A stretch of DNA of 61,420 nt from Actinomycetes bacterium (GTDB taxonomy: Bacteria; Actinomycetota; Acidimicrobiia; Acidimicrobiales; GCA-2861595), in assembly GCA_023264975.1 (NCBI GenBank), contig JAHFUS010000014.1, positions 1 to 61,420 of the forward strand. Reading direction: 5' to 3'. The translations under genes and the position numbers were made by a program. Each line of letters opens with the position of its first letter. The first letter of the stretch is position 1. Of this stretch, positions 50,359-58,266 are shown in pieces. Under the pieces are notes generated by a model, which had not been told where the DNA came from, did no database searches, and saw only the letters and a program-made list of their open reading frames with translations.

Positions 50359-51276
50359 TCAGGATCCGGCGAAGAGGCTCAAGGCCTCGATGAAGGGGAT
50401 TGAAAGGAAAATTACCCCGGGAACGAGCGTGGCCACCGTGACCGGGACCCACACCTGCTGCCCCCGGCGCTCCATCGTCTCGACAAGCTGGCGGTGGACG
50501 TCGCGCCGGATGGCCCGGGCCTCGTCGGAGATCAGGCGGCCGAGGTCGCCGGCCTCGCGGTTCAGGGCCAGCACCGGAACCAGCCGGTCGAGCGCCTCCA
50601 CCCGTGCGACCGTCGCCCACTCCCGGAGGGCGTCGACCTCGCTCAGGCCGTGACGGATCCGGGTGGTGACCCGCTGGAGGTCCCGGGCGCATGCCCCGTC
50701 TCCCCGGACGGCCAGCCGGTTCAGGGCGGAGCCGAGCGAGAAGCCGGCCGACAGGAGCATGGCCAGCTGCTCGCTCACGACAGGCAGCTCCAGGAACAGC
50801 CGGCGCCGCCACCGGTCCGACGCTTTCGCCAGCTGCTGCTCGAGCACCAGGAAGGCGAGGACGGGGGAACCGAGCAGTCCGAACAGGACGATGCCGGGGC
50901 CGGGTCGGGCGGCCAGGGCCACCAGCAGGGCGATGCCTTCGGCGGCCACGCTCCACCCGAGCTGGCGGACCCGGAAGGCGGTGACGTCGAGCGGCGAGTG
51001 CACCCGCTGGAGGCGAACGGCCAGCTCCTCGCTCACCCCGAACAGGCGGGCCAGCCGTTCGCCGATGCGCCGCGAGACAGGCCCCACGACCTCACGGAAC
51101 GACTCGACCGACAGCAGGCCGCTGTGCTCGGGACCGGCCATGCCGCCCGGGCTGTACGGGCGCAGCCGCTGGACGAGCGCCGGCCGGGAGAACCATCGCA
51201 GCTGCGACAGCAGCAGGGTGACCCCGGCCCACAGCACCAGCCCCGACAGCACGAACAGCCTCATGACGGGGCCCAT
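50359..51276 (-). CDS. tadC: Tad pilus inner-membrane platform protein TadC
   Basis: Type II secretion F-domain membrane protein, 305 aa, with an N-terminal membrane helix, a cytoplasmic helical GspF domain (LPVVSEQLAMLLSAGFSLGSALNRLA), and two C-terminal membrane helices (VWVPVTVATLVPGVIFLSIPF). It pairs with TadB, three bases upstream. Confidence 0.85.
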   Translation of the reverse strand: MGPVMRLFVLSGLVLWAGVTLLLSQLRWFSRPALVQRLRPYSPGGMAGPEHSGLLSVESFREVVGPVSRRIGERLARLFGVSEELAVRLQRVHSPLDVTAFRVRQLGWSVAAEGIALLVALAARPGPGIVLFGLLGSPVLAFLVLEQQLAKASDRWRRRLFLELPVVSEQLAMLLSAGFSLGSALNRLAVRGDGACARDLQRVTTRIRHGLSEVDALREWATVARVEALDRLVPVLALNREAGDLGRLISDEARAIRRDVHRQLVETMERRGQQVWVPVTVATLVPGVIFLSIPFIEALSLFAGS

Positions 51277-51279
51277 GGG

Positions 51280-52164
51280 TCAGTCATGGAAGACCCGCTG
51301 TTCATCCGGCAGCAGCATCAGCCGGCCCGCCCACAGCCAGCACCCGGCGACCACGAACAGGCCGCACGCCACGGCGACCTGGCCGCCGACCGTCCGGTAC
51401 GCCTCCCGGCCGGTGCCGATGGACAGGCCGGCCAGGGTCATGCCGAGGGGGACGATGAGCACGAAGCGGCGGGCGAAGCGCACGCCGGCCTGGCGGGCCT
51501 GGGCGTCCTTGCGGCCCTGGAGGTCCTGGATGCGGTCCTCAACCAGGGCTGACAGCCGCCGGTCGAGGTCCGACCCGCCCACCTCGTAGGCCACCAGCAG
51601 CGTCTCGAGGGTGGTGTCGGCCGTCACGTCGGACAGCCGTTCCTTGAGCACCGACACCGTGCGGGGGAAATCGGTCGACAGCAGCCATTCCCGCTCGGCG
51701 GCGGCGAAGGCGGGGCGCAGCTCGTCGGGCGCCCGCCGGCCCACCTCGAACAGCCCCTGGGGGATGGAGCGGCCGAGCGAGCCGGTCTGGAGGCGCAGCT
51801 CCTCGATGAGGCGGGGCCACGCCTCCCGCGCCTCGCCGCGACGGCGGTCCCGCCGGGCCCGGTAGGAGGCGATGGGGAAGGTGGCGGCGAAGAGCCCGGT
51901 GATCAGGGCGGGGAGAGCACCGGCGAACAGGGCGTACGCCAACGACGCGCCCACCACGAACAACACCGCCATCACGGCCACGAACTCACGGGGCTCCACC
52001 CCCTCCAGCCCGGCCTGGGCCAGCCACTCGGCCGTGCGCCGGCGGGAGGTGCGCTCGCTGTCGCCCACCGGCGAGAGCCCGAACCCCGTCCATCGCATGG
52101 CCAGAGCGGTGTAGACCAGGAACACGCCGTAGGCGGCGAGCACGGCCAGGAACAGCCCTGTCAC
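51280..52164 (-). CDS. tadB: Tad pilus inner-membrane platform protein TadB
   Basis: 294 aa, paralogous to TadC. Two N-terminal membrane segments, a GspF-like helical domain (WPRLIEELRLQTGSLGRSIPQGLFEVGRR) and C-terminal membrane helices. GTG 52164 overlaps the cpaF stop (GTGA), so the two are coupled. Confidence 0.85.
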   Translation of the reverse strand: MTGLFLAVLAAYGVFLVYTALAMRWTGFGLSPVGDSERTSRRRTAEWLAQAGLEGVEPREFVAVMAVLFVVGASLAYALFAGALPALITGLFAATFPIASYRARRDRRRGEAREAWPRLIEELRLQTGSLGRSIPQGLFEVGRRAPDELRPAFAAAEREWLLSTDFPRTVSVLKERLSDVTADTTLETLLVAYEVGGSDLDRRLSALVEDRIQDLQGRKDAQARQAGVRFARRFVLIVPLGMTLAGLSIGTGREAYRTVGGQVAVACGLFVVAGCWLWAGRLMLLPDEQRVFHD

Positions 52165-53525
52165 CGGCGGGCCTCCCGCCCGAATCCCACCGCGGCGGCG
52201 CGTGCCGCCTGCTTGTCGATCCGGGGGACCACGCCGAACGGGGCGGCGGTGGCGTCCAGTAGCTCGCGCACGTCGTAGCCGGCCATCTCCAGCGGCCGGG
52301 CGGCCCGGGCCGGGAGGTTGCCCGTCCACGTGAGCGGCGCTCCCGGACGCTCCCGGCGGAACAGCTCGGTGACGGTGAAGGCAGTGGAGTCCCGCCCGGT
52401 CTGCAGGTCCTCCACGGCAACGACCTCGGACACCCGAACCTCGTCGCCGATGCGCGTGCAGTGGACGACGACGTCGATGGCCTCGCTCACGAGGGAGTTG
52501 AGGGCCGACATCGACAGCTCGCTCGACGTGTCGGCCAGCTGGCAGATGAATCGCAGGCGGGTGAGGGCCTGGCGGGCGGAGCCGGCATGGATCGTGGTGA
52601 AGCCCTTCACACCCGACGACAGGGTGAGCAGGAGGGGGAGGGCCTCTCGGTCGCGCACTTCGCCCACGATGGCGATGTCGGGCGCCATACGCAGGAACCC
52701 GGCGACCAGGCGGCGCAGGTCGATCTCCTTGCGGTCCTGGCGCGGTGGGCGGGTCTGCATGCTCGCCACGTTGGGCAGGGGAATGTCCGCCTCGAACACC
52801 TCCTCGGCTACCACCACCCGCAGCGACGGGTCGAGTTCCGCCGCGCAACACGACAGCAGGGTGGTCTTTCCCGACCCGGGGGCGCCTGCGACCACGATCG
52901 ACAACCGGGCCCGCACGCAAGCCCGCAGGAAGGCGGCGACCTTGTCGTCGAGCATGTCCCGATCCACCAGCTCGCCGAGGGTGCGGAAAGCGACGCCGGT
53001 GAACTTGCGGATGTTGACCAGCACGTGGCCGTCGCGCCCCACGTCGCCGTGCACGATGTGGATGCGGGCGCCGGTGTCGAGCTGAGCGTCCTGGAGGCCT
53101 TCGGCCGGGTCGAGCTTGCGGTGCGACCCTGAGGCGTCGTCGAGAATCTTGGTGAGGGTGCGAACGACGTGCTCGTCGTCGTGGAAGACCTCGTCGTGGT
53201 AGCCGCTCGGCCCGGTATGGCGCTTCACGAAGATGGCGTCCGGCCCGTTCACCATGATCTCCCAGACGTCGTCGTCGGCCAGGAGCGGCTCCAATGGGCC
53301 GTAGCCGGCCACGTTGCGGAAGGCCCGCTCGGCCACCAGTTCCTGGTCGGCGATGTCGAAGGAGCGCAGGCCCCGCTTGTAGTCGTCGGACCAGCGGGCC
53401 ACCTCCTCGTCGACCAGGGCCCGGAGCCGGCGCTGGGCGTCGGGGGACCCCATGTCGAGCGATACCGCCTTCGCCCGCTCTTGCACGGAGCGCTCGACCT
53501 CCTGCAGCGGCGAGACGGTGCTCAT
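52161..53525 (-). CDS. cpaF: Tad pilus secretion ATPase CpaF/TadA
   Basis: Type II/IV secretion ATPase that powers pilus assembly, 454 aa. Walker A is GAPGSGKTT (K220); Walker B and the arginine/His boxes lie in DIAIVGEVRDREA and GFTTIHAGSARQAL. The N-terminal domain ends in GYGPLEPLLADDDVWEIMVNG, typical of CpaF. ATG 53525 has AGGAAG 8 bases upstream. No tadZ/cpaE, cpaB or prepilin peptidase gene is in this window, so these must be elsewhere. Confidence 0.94.
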   Translation of the reverse strand: MSTVSPLQEVERSVQERAKAVSLDMGSPDAQRRLRALVDEEVARWSDDYKRGLRSFDIADQELVAERAFRNVAGYGPLEPLLADDDVWEIMVNGPDAIFVKRHTGPSGYHDEVFHDDEHVVRTLTKILDDASGSHRKLDPAEGLQDAQLDTGARIHIVHGDVGRDGHVLVNIRKFTGVAFRTLGELVDRDMLDDKVAAFLRACVRARLSIVVAGAPGSGKTTLLSCCAAELDPSLRVVVAEEVFEADIPLPNVASMQTRPPRQDRKEIDLRRLVAGFLRMAPDIAIVGEVRDREALPLLLTLSSGVKGFTTIHAGSARQALTRLRFICQLADTSSELSMSALNSLVSEAIDVVVHCTRIGDEVRVSEVVAVEDLQTGRDSTAFTVTELFRRERPGAPLTWTGNLPARAARPLEMAGYDVRELLDATAAPFGVVPRIDKQAARAAAVGFGREARR

Positions 53526-53730
53526 CGGAAAGACTTCCTACTTCAGCGGTTTGGGCTCGTCAACGAATTCCTTGTCATCTCGTCCTCGTCACGACCCGGA
53601 CCTTCGTCAGCAGGTTTCCTGCTCGGCCGGTACGAGAGGCGCCGGCAGGTCGTCGAGATCGCCCGTCGCCGCCTCGACCTCACCAGCAGAGCGCAGGGCC
53701 TCTGGTGCGACGTTCTAGGCATCGGGCCCC

Positions 53731-53740
53731 GGGGGGGGGG
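53731..53740 (+). repeat. G10 homopolymer before pgsA
   Basis: Ten Gs lie in the 235-bp cpaF-pgsA gap, inside the spacer upstream of the candidate pgsA -10 (TAGACT, 53748-53753). A tract of this length is prone to slippage. The rest of the gap shows no gene. Confidence 0.85.
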
Positions 53741-53747
53741 CCGCCCG

Positions 53748-53753
53748 TAGACT
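53748..53753 (+). promoter_or_regulatory. -10-like TAGACT before pgsA
   Basis: TAGACT ends 7 bases before GTG 53761, so the transcript would be leaderless. The 17 bases upstream include the G10 run; no -35 consensus is seen. Confidence 0.5.
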
Positions 53754-53760
53754 CCGGCCG

Positions 53761-54357
53761 GTGAGCCGCCAGGGCGAAGACCGCATCCTCACGGTGCCCA
53801 ACGTCATCTCGGTCGTGCGGCTGTGCCTCGTGCCGATGTTCCTCTGGCTGCTGTTCGGCCGGGAGGACCGCTACGCCGCCGGCCTGCTCCTCGGCTTCCT
53901 CGGCATCACGGATTTCGCCGACGGGTACATCGCCCGCCACTTCCACCAGGAGTCCAAGCTCGGGAAGGTCCTCGACCCCACCGCCGACCGCATCCTCCTC
54001 GGCGTCGGTGTCCTGGCCGTGCTGATCGACGGGTCCATGCCCTGGTGGGTCGCGGTCCTAGCCATCACCCGGGAGTCGGTGGTCGGGCTGTCGGTGCTGG
54101 CCCTGGCCGCCATGGGCGCGCGGGACATCGTCGAGGTGAAGCTGGCGGGCAAGGCGGGCACCCTGCTGCTGATGATGGCCTTCCCGTTCTTCCTCGCCAG
54201 CAACCCCGACGGCGGGGCCCCGTGGCACGAGCTGGCCCGGCCCTTGGCCTGGTGCACCGCCATTCCCGGGCTGGTTCTGAGCTACTACGCAGCCACCCTC
54301 TACGTGCCCCCGGCCCGCGCCGCACTTGCCGGCAGAGCGGCGCCCCGGAGCGCGTAG
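53761..54357 (+). CDS. pgsA: CDP-alcohol phosphatidyltransferase, probably PgsA
   Basis: Membrane enzyme of phospholipid synthesis, 198 aa. The CDP-alcohol transferase signature D-G-x2-A-R-x8-G-x3-D-x3-D is intact at DFADGYIARHFHQESKLG then KVLDPTADR. About five hydrophobic segments. The most likely product is phosphatidylglycerophosphate, but phosphatidylinositol phosphate or cardiolipin synthases share this motif. Its TAG stop is the first half of a TAGTCT hexamer serving the next gene. Confidence 0.85.
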   Translation: MSRQGEDRILTVPNVISVVRLCLVPMFLWLLFGREDRYAAGLLLGFLGITDFADGYIARHFHQESKLGKVLDPTADRILLGVGVLAVLIDGSMPWWVAVLAITRESVVGLSVLALAAMGARDIVEVKLAGKAGTLLLMMAFPFFLASNPDGGAPWHELARPLAWCTAIPGLVLSYYAATLYVPPARAALAGRAAPRSA

Positions 54358-54360
54358 TCT
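54355..54360 (+). promoter_or_regulatory. -10-like TAGTCT overlapping the pgsA stop
   Basis: TAGTCT begins with the pgsA TAG stop and ends 7 bases before GTG 54368. A leaderless start for the next gene is inferred. Confidence 0.5.
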
Positions 54361-54367
54361 CAGCCCG

Positions 54368-56851
54368 GTGAAAGCCGTGATCATGGCCGGCGGCGAGGGC
54401 ACACGGCTGCGGCCGCTGACCTCCAACCAGCCCAAACCCATGCTGCCCCTCGCCAACCGGCCGATGATGGAGCACGTCATCCGCCTCCTCAAGGAGCACG
54501 GGTTCGACGACATCGTCGTCACGTTGGCGTTCATGCCCCACGCCATCCGCACGTACTTCGGCGACGGGTCCGAGTTCGGCGTGAAGCTGTCCTATGCCAC
54601 CGAGGAGTCGCCCCTCGGCACGGCCGGGTCGGTGCGCAACGCCAAGGACAAGCTCGACGAGCCCTTCCTCGTGATCTCGGGCGACGTCCTCACCGACATC
54701 GACCTGTCCGCCATCGTGGCCTTCCACTCCGAGCGCGGCGCGCTGGCGACCCTCGGCCTCAAGGCGATGGACAACCCGCTCGACTTCGGCATCGTCATCA
54801 TCACCGAGGACGGCACCATCGAGCGCTTCCTCGAGAAGCCGACGTGGGGCCAGGTCTTCAGCGACACTGTCAACACCGGCATCTACGTCCTCCAGCCCGA
54901 GGTCTTCGACTACGTGCCCGAGGGCAAGGTCGACTGGTCGGAGGACGTGTTCCCCGCCCTCCTGGCCGCAGGCAAGCCTCTCTACGGGTTCGTGGCCGAG
55001 GGCTACTGGGAGGACGTGGGCACCCTCGACGCTTACGTCGACGCGCACCACGACGTGCTCGACGGCAAAGTCGTGATCGACGTACCGGGCTTCCGCCTCA
55101 GCGAGGGCGTATGGCTGGGCGAGGGCGCCGAGGTCGACCCCGGCGCCAAGCTCGACGGCCCGGTCCTCATAGGCGATTACTGCCGGGTCGAGGAGGGCGC
55201 CCGCCTGGCGCAGTACACGGTGCTCGGGTCCAACGTCCGGGTCGGGGCGCACGCCTACCTCGAGCGCTCGATCGTCCACGACAACGGCTACGTCGGCCCG
55301 TCCACCCGCCTGCGGGGCACGGTGGTGGGCCGTTCCAGCGACCTGCGCCTGGGCGCCCGCTGCGAGGAGGGCGTGGTCCTGGGCGAGGAATGCCTCGTCG
55401 GCGAGCACGCCGTCATCAACCCGGGGGTGAAAGTCTACCCGTTCAAGACGGTGGAGCCGGGCGCCATCGTCAACAGCTCGATCATCTGGGAGTCCCGCGG
55501 GGCCCGTCACCTGTTCGGCCGCCTCGGCGTGGCCGGCCTGGCCAACGTCGACATCACCCCCGAGCTGGCCGTCCGCGTGGCCATGGCGTTCGGCACCACC
55601 TTGAAGAAGGGCGTCACCGTCACCACATCGCGCGACTCGAGCCGGGCGGCCCGCGCCATCAAGCGGGCGGTGATGGTGGGCCTCAACGCGGCGGGCGTGA
55701 ACGTGGAGGACCTCGAGGTCGCCACCGTGCCGGTCACCCGGTTCCACGTGCGCTCGATCCGCAGCGAGGCGGGCGTCACCGTGCGGCTGGTGCCGGGCGA
55801 CCCCCAGTCGGTGCTCATCCGCTTCTTCGACACCGAGGGAATCGACCTCCCCGAGGGCACCCAGCGCAAGATCGAGCGGCTCTACCACCAGGAGGGCTTC
55901 CGCCGGGCCATGGCCGCCGACATGGGCGACATCGGCTTCCCTGCCCGGGCCCTCGAGCATTACACCGACGTGATGATGTCCACCGTCGACACCGACGCCA
56001 TCCGCTCGGTCGGGTTCAAGGTGGTGCTCGACTTCGCCTACGGGTCGGCCGCCTTCGTCATGCCCAACGTGCTCGCGAAGCTGGGCGCCGAGGTCCTGTC
56101 GGTCAACCCCTATGCGTCCACCGCGCTGGCCACCGGCTTCGATTTGGATGTCCACGCCAAGCGGGTGGCCGAGCTGGTGCGGGCGTCTGGCGCCCACCTC
56201 GGCGCCGTCATCCATCCCGACGGCGAGAAGCTCACGATCGTCGACGACGCCGGGCAGATCCTCGACGACGACAGTGCCCTGTTCGCCCTGCTCAATCTGG
56301 TGTGCGCCACCACCGAGCACGCCCGGGTAGCCCTGCCGGTGTCGGTGGGGAGGGGCGCCCAGGAGCTGTGCGACCGCTACGGCGCGGAGATCGTGTGGAC
56401 CAAGCTGTCCGCCTCCCACCTTATGGAGGTGGCCTCGGGCGAGAACATCACCTTCGCCGCCAGCCAGGAGGGCGGCTACATCTTCCCGTCGTTCCTGCCC
56501 GCCTATGACTCGGTGGCCACCCTGGTGAACCTGCTGGCCATGCTGGCCGCCACGGGGCTGCGCCTGTCGAAGGTGGTGAGCCAGTCGCCCCGCGCCCACA
56601 TCGCCCACCAGTCGGTGGCCACCCCGTGGGAGCAGAAGGGCCTGGTCATGCGCACGATGGTGGAGCGCATGAAGGACGAGGAGCTCGTGCTGATCGACGG
56701 CGTGAAGGTCGTCTACGACGACGGGTGGGCCCTCGTGCTCCCCGACCCGGAGAAGCCCATCACCCACGTGTGGGCCGAGGGGAGCACCGCCGGGGAGGCC
56801 CGCAGCAGGGCCCAGGAGTTCGCCCGCAGGATCCGCCAGCTCCTCCCCTGA
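54368..56851 (+). CDS. Nucleotidyltransferase-phosphohexomutase fusion (mannose-1-P guanylyltransferase / phosphomannomutase-like)
   Basis: 827 aa. Residues 1-230 form a sugar-1-phosphate nucleotidyltransferase (GGEGTRLRPLT at 8-18, VISGDVLTDID). Residues 245-370 are left-handed beta-helix hexapeptide repeats. The rest is a phosphohexomutase-like region with the phosphoserine loop TTSRDSS (S424/S425). The metal loop, usually DGDxDR, reads H616-P-D-G-E-K621, so mutase activity is doubtful. GTG 54368 gives the standard N-terminus VKAVIMAGG; the longer frame lies inside pgsA. Likely makes a nucleotide sugar, possibly GDP-mannose. Confidence 0.85.
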   Translation: MKAVIMAGGEGTRLRPLTSNQPKPMLPLANRPMMEHVIRLLKEHGFDDIVVTLAFMPHAIRTYFGDGSEFGVKLSYATEESPLGTAGSVRNAKDKLDEPFLVISGDVLTDIDLSAIVAFHSERGALATLGLKAMDNPLDFGIVIITEDGTIERFLEKPTWGQVFSDTVNTGIYVLQPEVFDYVPEGKVDWSEDVFPALLAAGKPLYGFVAEGYWEDVGTLDAYVDAHHDVLDGKVVIDVPGFRLSEGVWLGEGAEVDPGAKLDGPVLIGDYCRVEEGARLAQYTVLGSNVRVGAHAYLERSIVHDNGYVGPSTRLRGTVVGRSSDLRLGARCEEGVVLGEECLVGEHAVINPGVKVYPFKTVEPGAIVNSSIIWESRGARHLFGRLGVAGLANVDITPELAVRVAMAFGTTLKKGVTVTTSRDSSRAARAIKRAVMVGLNAAGVNVEDLEVATVPVTRFHVRSIRSEAGVTVRLVPGDPQSVLIRFFDTEGIDLPEGTQRKIERLYHQEGFRRAMAADMGDIGFPARALEHYTDVMMSTVDTDAIRSVGFKVVLDFAYGSAAFVMPNVLAKLGAEVLSVNPYASTALATGFDLDVHAKRVAELVRASGAHLGAVIHPDGEKLTIVDDAGQILDDDSALFALLNLVCATTEHARVALPVSVGRGAQELCDRYGAEIVWTKLSASHLMEVASGENITFAASQEGGYIFPSFLPAYDSVATLVNLLAMLAATGLRLSKVVSQSPRAHIAHQSVATPWEQKGLVMRTMVERMKDEELVLIDGVKVVYDDGWALVLPDPEKPITHVWAEGSTAGEARSRAQEFARRIRQLLP

Positions 56852-56867
56852 GCCCGGTAGCAGGCGT

Positions 56868-56895
56868 CGTTCTCGTCGGTTCGCCGACGGGAACG
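56868..56895. terminator. Bidirectional terminator with TTCG tetraloop
   Basis: CGTTCTCGTCGG (56868-56879), loop TTCG, then CCGACGGGAACG (56884-56895): 12 pairs with one G-T. It lies between convergent genes, 16 bases after one stop and 12 before the other. Confidence 0.65.
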
Positions 56896-56907
56896 CCGCG
56901 AGGACAG

Positions 56908-57288
56908 CTACTTGGACCGCCGCCGTCCCACCAGCCAGCCCAGCCGGTAGGCGAACCGGCCCTCCTGCTCGCCTGCCAGCGACGCGTCCCGCGCGATGCG
57001 CGACCGGGCGGCGAGGCGGCCCAGCCGGTACGCCACCGGCTCCTTCGCCGCCGCCCCGCCCGCCGCCCCGCCCGCCGCCGACCCGCCGCCGCGGGCCCGC
57101 TGAGCCAGCGCCACCTCGTAGGCCTCGGTCAGCTGGGTCATGGCCCGTTCGGCCTCCCGGCGGACGTGCTCGGGCCGTCCCTGGTGGAGGTCGGGATGCA
57201 GCAGCATGGAGCGGGCCCGGTAGGCGGCGCGCACTTCGTCAGCGGTGGCGGACGGCGCCACGCCGAGCACGGAGAACGGATCGTTCAC
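56908..57288 (-). CDS. J-domain protein
   Basis: 126 aa. A compact N-terminal J domain (PFSVLGVAPSATADEVRAAYR, then LLHPDLH with the HPD motif) is followed by a Gly/Ala linker and a basic C-terminal region with two similar YRLGxLxxR segments. HPD supports Hsp70 stimulation; no client or zinc-finger domain is present. GTG 57288 is chosen since it begins the J domain; a longer frame adds unlikely sequence. Confidence 0.82.
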   Translation of the reverse strand: MNDPFSVLGVAPSATADEVRAAYRARSMLLHPDLHQGRPEHVRREAERAMTQLTEAYEVALAQRARGGGSAAGGAAGGAAAKEPVAYRLGRLAARSRIARDASLAGEQEGRFAYRLGWLVGRRRSK

Positions 57289-57294
57289 CGGCGC

Positions 57295-57313
57295 GCCATC
57301 CCTGCGGGATGGC
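57295..57313. promoter_or_regulatory. Hairpin just upstream of the J-domain gene
   Basis: GCCATCCC (57295-57302) and GGGATGGC (57306-57313) pair perfectly around TGC, ending 6 bases before GTG 57288 on the minus strand. It covers the ribosome-binding position and could limit translation. The rest of the 57289-57497 gap shows no gene. Confidence 0.5.
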
Positions 57314-57485
57314 CCCCCGCGAGTTGCTCGATGGACCGTCCTCCCGGGTCGGTCACCCATCCCATCGTCCGGCGTCGCACTCCTCCAGTGTGGTGCACCG
57401 GGGCACCCACGAAGGCACTGAGTATGCGCACTGACTATGCGCGAAATGACCCGGTTTGCTGATTGGCGCACGGCTGCCCCGGGTA

Positions 57486-57503
57486 GAACATGTGTACATG
57501 TTC
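57486..57503. promoter_or_regulatory. Perfect palindrome over the start of the 49-aa membrane protein
   Basis: GAACATGT-GT-ACATGTTC, 8-bp arms with a 2-base centre. It overlaps a -10-like TAGAAC (57484-57489) and the ATG at 57498, so a bound repressor would block transcription. GAACATGTGTAC inside it is one base from the GAAC-N4-GTTC core of actinobacterial LexA boxes. Confidence 0.6.
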
Positions 57504-57647
57504 CGCACCGGCCTCGTCGTCTGGCTGTTCGCCTCGGTTCCCCTCAGCATCCTCGTGGGCGGGATGATCCGATTGTCGAACCCGTCCGAGGTCGGCCGCT
57601 CGGTGGCGTCCGGACCGGTGCTCCACCTCGTCGCCTCCGGCTCGTAA
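57498..57647 (+). CDS. 49-aa single-span membrane microprotein
   Basis: ATG 57498 opens 49 codons: a short basic start (MFRTG), one membrane helix (LVVWLFASVPLSILVGGMI) and a polar tail. No family recognised. TAGAAC stands 8 bases before the ATG, like other starts here. The frame can extend to 57456, but that adds non-hydrophobic sequence upstream of the palindrome. Small one-span proteins behind such operators include SOS-induced division inhibitors; this link is only a suggestion. Confidence 0.5.
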   Translation: MFRTGLVVWLFASVPLSILVGGMIRLSNPSEVGRSVASGPVLHLVASGS

Positions 57648-57705
57648 CTCCCGGCGCCTTGCGCGTCGCTTCCGCTTTCGCGCCGCGACCGGTACCGTCG
57701 GGGCG

Positions 57706-57732
57706 ATGAGCGACCCGCGCGGGTTGGGCTGA
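57706..57732 (+). other. Possible 8-residue leader ORF
   Basis: ATG 57706 follows TACCGT (57693-57698) by 7 bases, the window's leaderless pattern, but encodes only MSDPRGLG before TGA. The next gene starts 4 bases after that stop, so it could be a coupled leader peptide, or chance. Confidence 0.3.
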
Positions 57733-57736
57733 TCCG

Positions 57737-58084
57737 GTGGGCCCGGTGCCGGACGACCCCGACGAGTGGACCGACGAGCAGTGGCTGGCGTGGCTGGCCG
57801 AGGGCGACGGCGTCGGGCCGGTCGTCGGGCCCGAGCCATCGCAGCCGGCCCGCCGTCCCACGTTCCGGGAGGGCCTCGGCGCAAAGATGCTGGCCGCCGG
57901 CATGCGGGGCCTCAACGACGCGATCTACGGGCCCAAGGACGAGCCGGCCATCGTGATCGACGCCGCCGGCGACCCGCCCGACCCCGAGGGCCTCGACGTG
58001 CAACTCGACCCCGACCATCCCGACCAGAGTGTGGTGGTGGTGCGCCCCTGGCTCCTCCGCCACCTCCACGACGAGCGAGGCTGA
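57737..58084 (+). CDS. Hypothetical acidic protein
   Basis: 115 aa from GTG 57737, the only start in a frame that is open back to 57710. N-terminus DDPDEWTDEQWLAWLAEGD is acidic and Trp-rich, a pattern found in uncharacterised actinobacterial proteins. The middle is helical (REGLGAKMLAAGMRGLNDAIYG) and the C-terminus ends VVVVRPWLLRHLHDERG. No membrane segment. Adjacent to, and upstream of, a tRNA gene on the other strand. Confidence 0.6.
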   Translation: MGPVPDDPDEWTDEQWLAWLAEGDGVGPVVGPEPSQPARRPTFREGLGAKMLAAGMRGLNDAIYGPKDEPAIVIDAAGDPPDPEGLDVQLDPDHPDQSVVVVRPWLLRHLHDERG

Positions 58085-58113
58085 GGCGAAGGCCGGCCAG
58101 CCGGAACGCTGCG

Positions 58114-58196
58114 TGCCCGAGGTGGGACTCGAACCCACACGCCCCGGAGGGCAGTGGCTTTTGAGGCCACCGCGTCTGCCATTCCGCCACTCGGGC
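58114..58196 (-). tRNA. tRNA-Leu (anticodon CAA)
   Basis: On the minus strand a full class II tRNA: acceptor GCCCGAG pairs with CTCGGGC, discriminator A, D arm GTGGCGGAATGGCAGAC, anticodon stem-loop GTGGC-CTCAAAA-GCCAC giving CAA, a long variable arm, and T arm GTGGG-TTCGAGT-CCCAC. CCA is not encoded. It reads UUG codons, rare in this GC-rich genome. Confidence 0.95.
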
Positions 58197-58252
58197 CAGC
58201 CCCGGGAGCGTACCGGCCCCTCGCCCCGGGCCGCCGGGTGATTGCCGGCGGG

Positions 58253-58258
58253 TAGCGT
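58253..58258 (+). promoter_or_regulatory. -10-like TAGCGT before the prolyl oligopeptidase gene
   Basis: TAGCGT ends 8 bases before ATG 58267; no ribosome-binding site is present, so a leaderless transcript is likely. Confidence 0.5.
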
Positions 58259-58266
58259 CCCGCCCG

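Noticed and set aside
54065-56767. 900-aa minus-strand frame opposite pgsA and the nucleotidyltransferase
   Set aside because: His/Asp/Val-rich shadow of a well-supported plus-strand enzyme.
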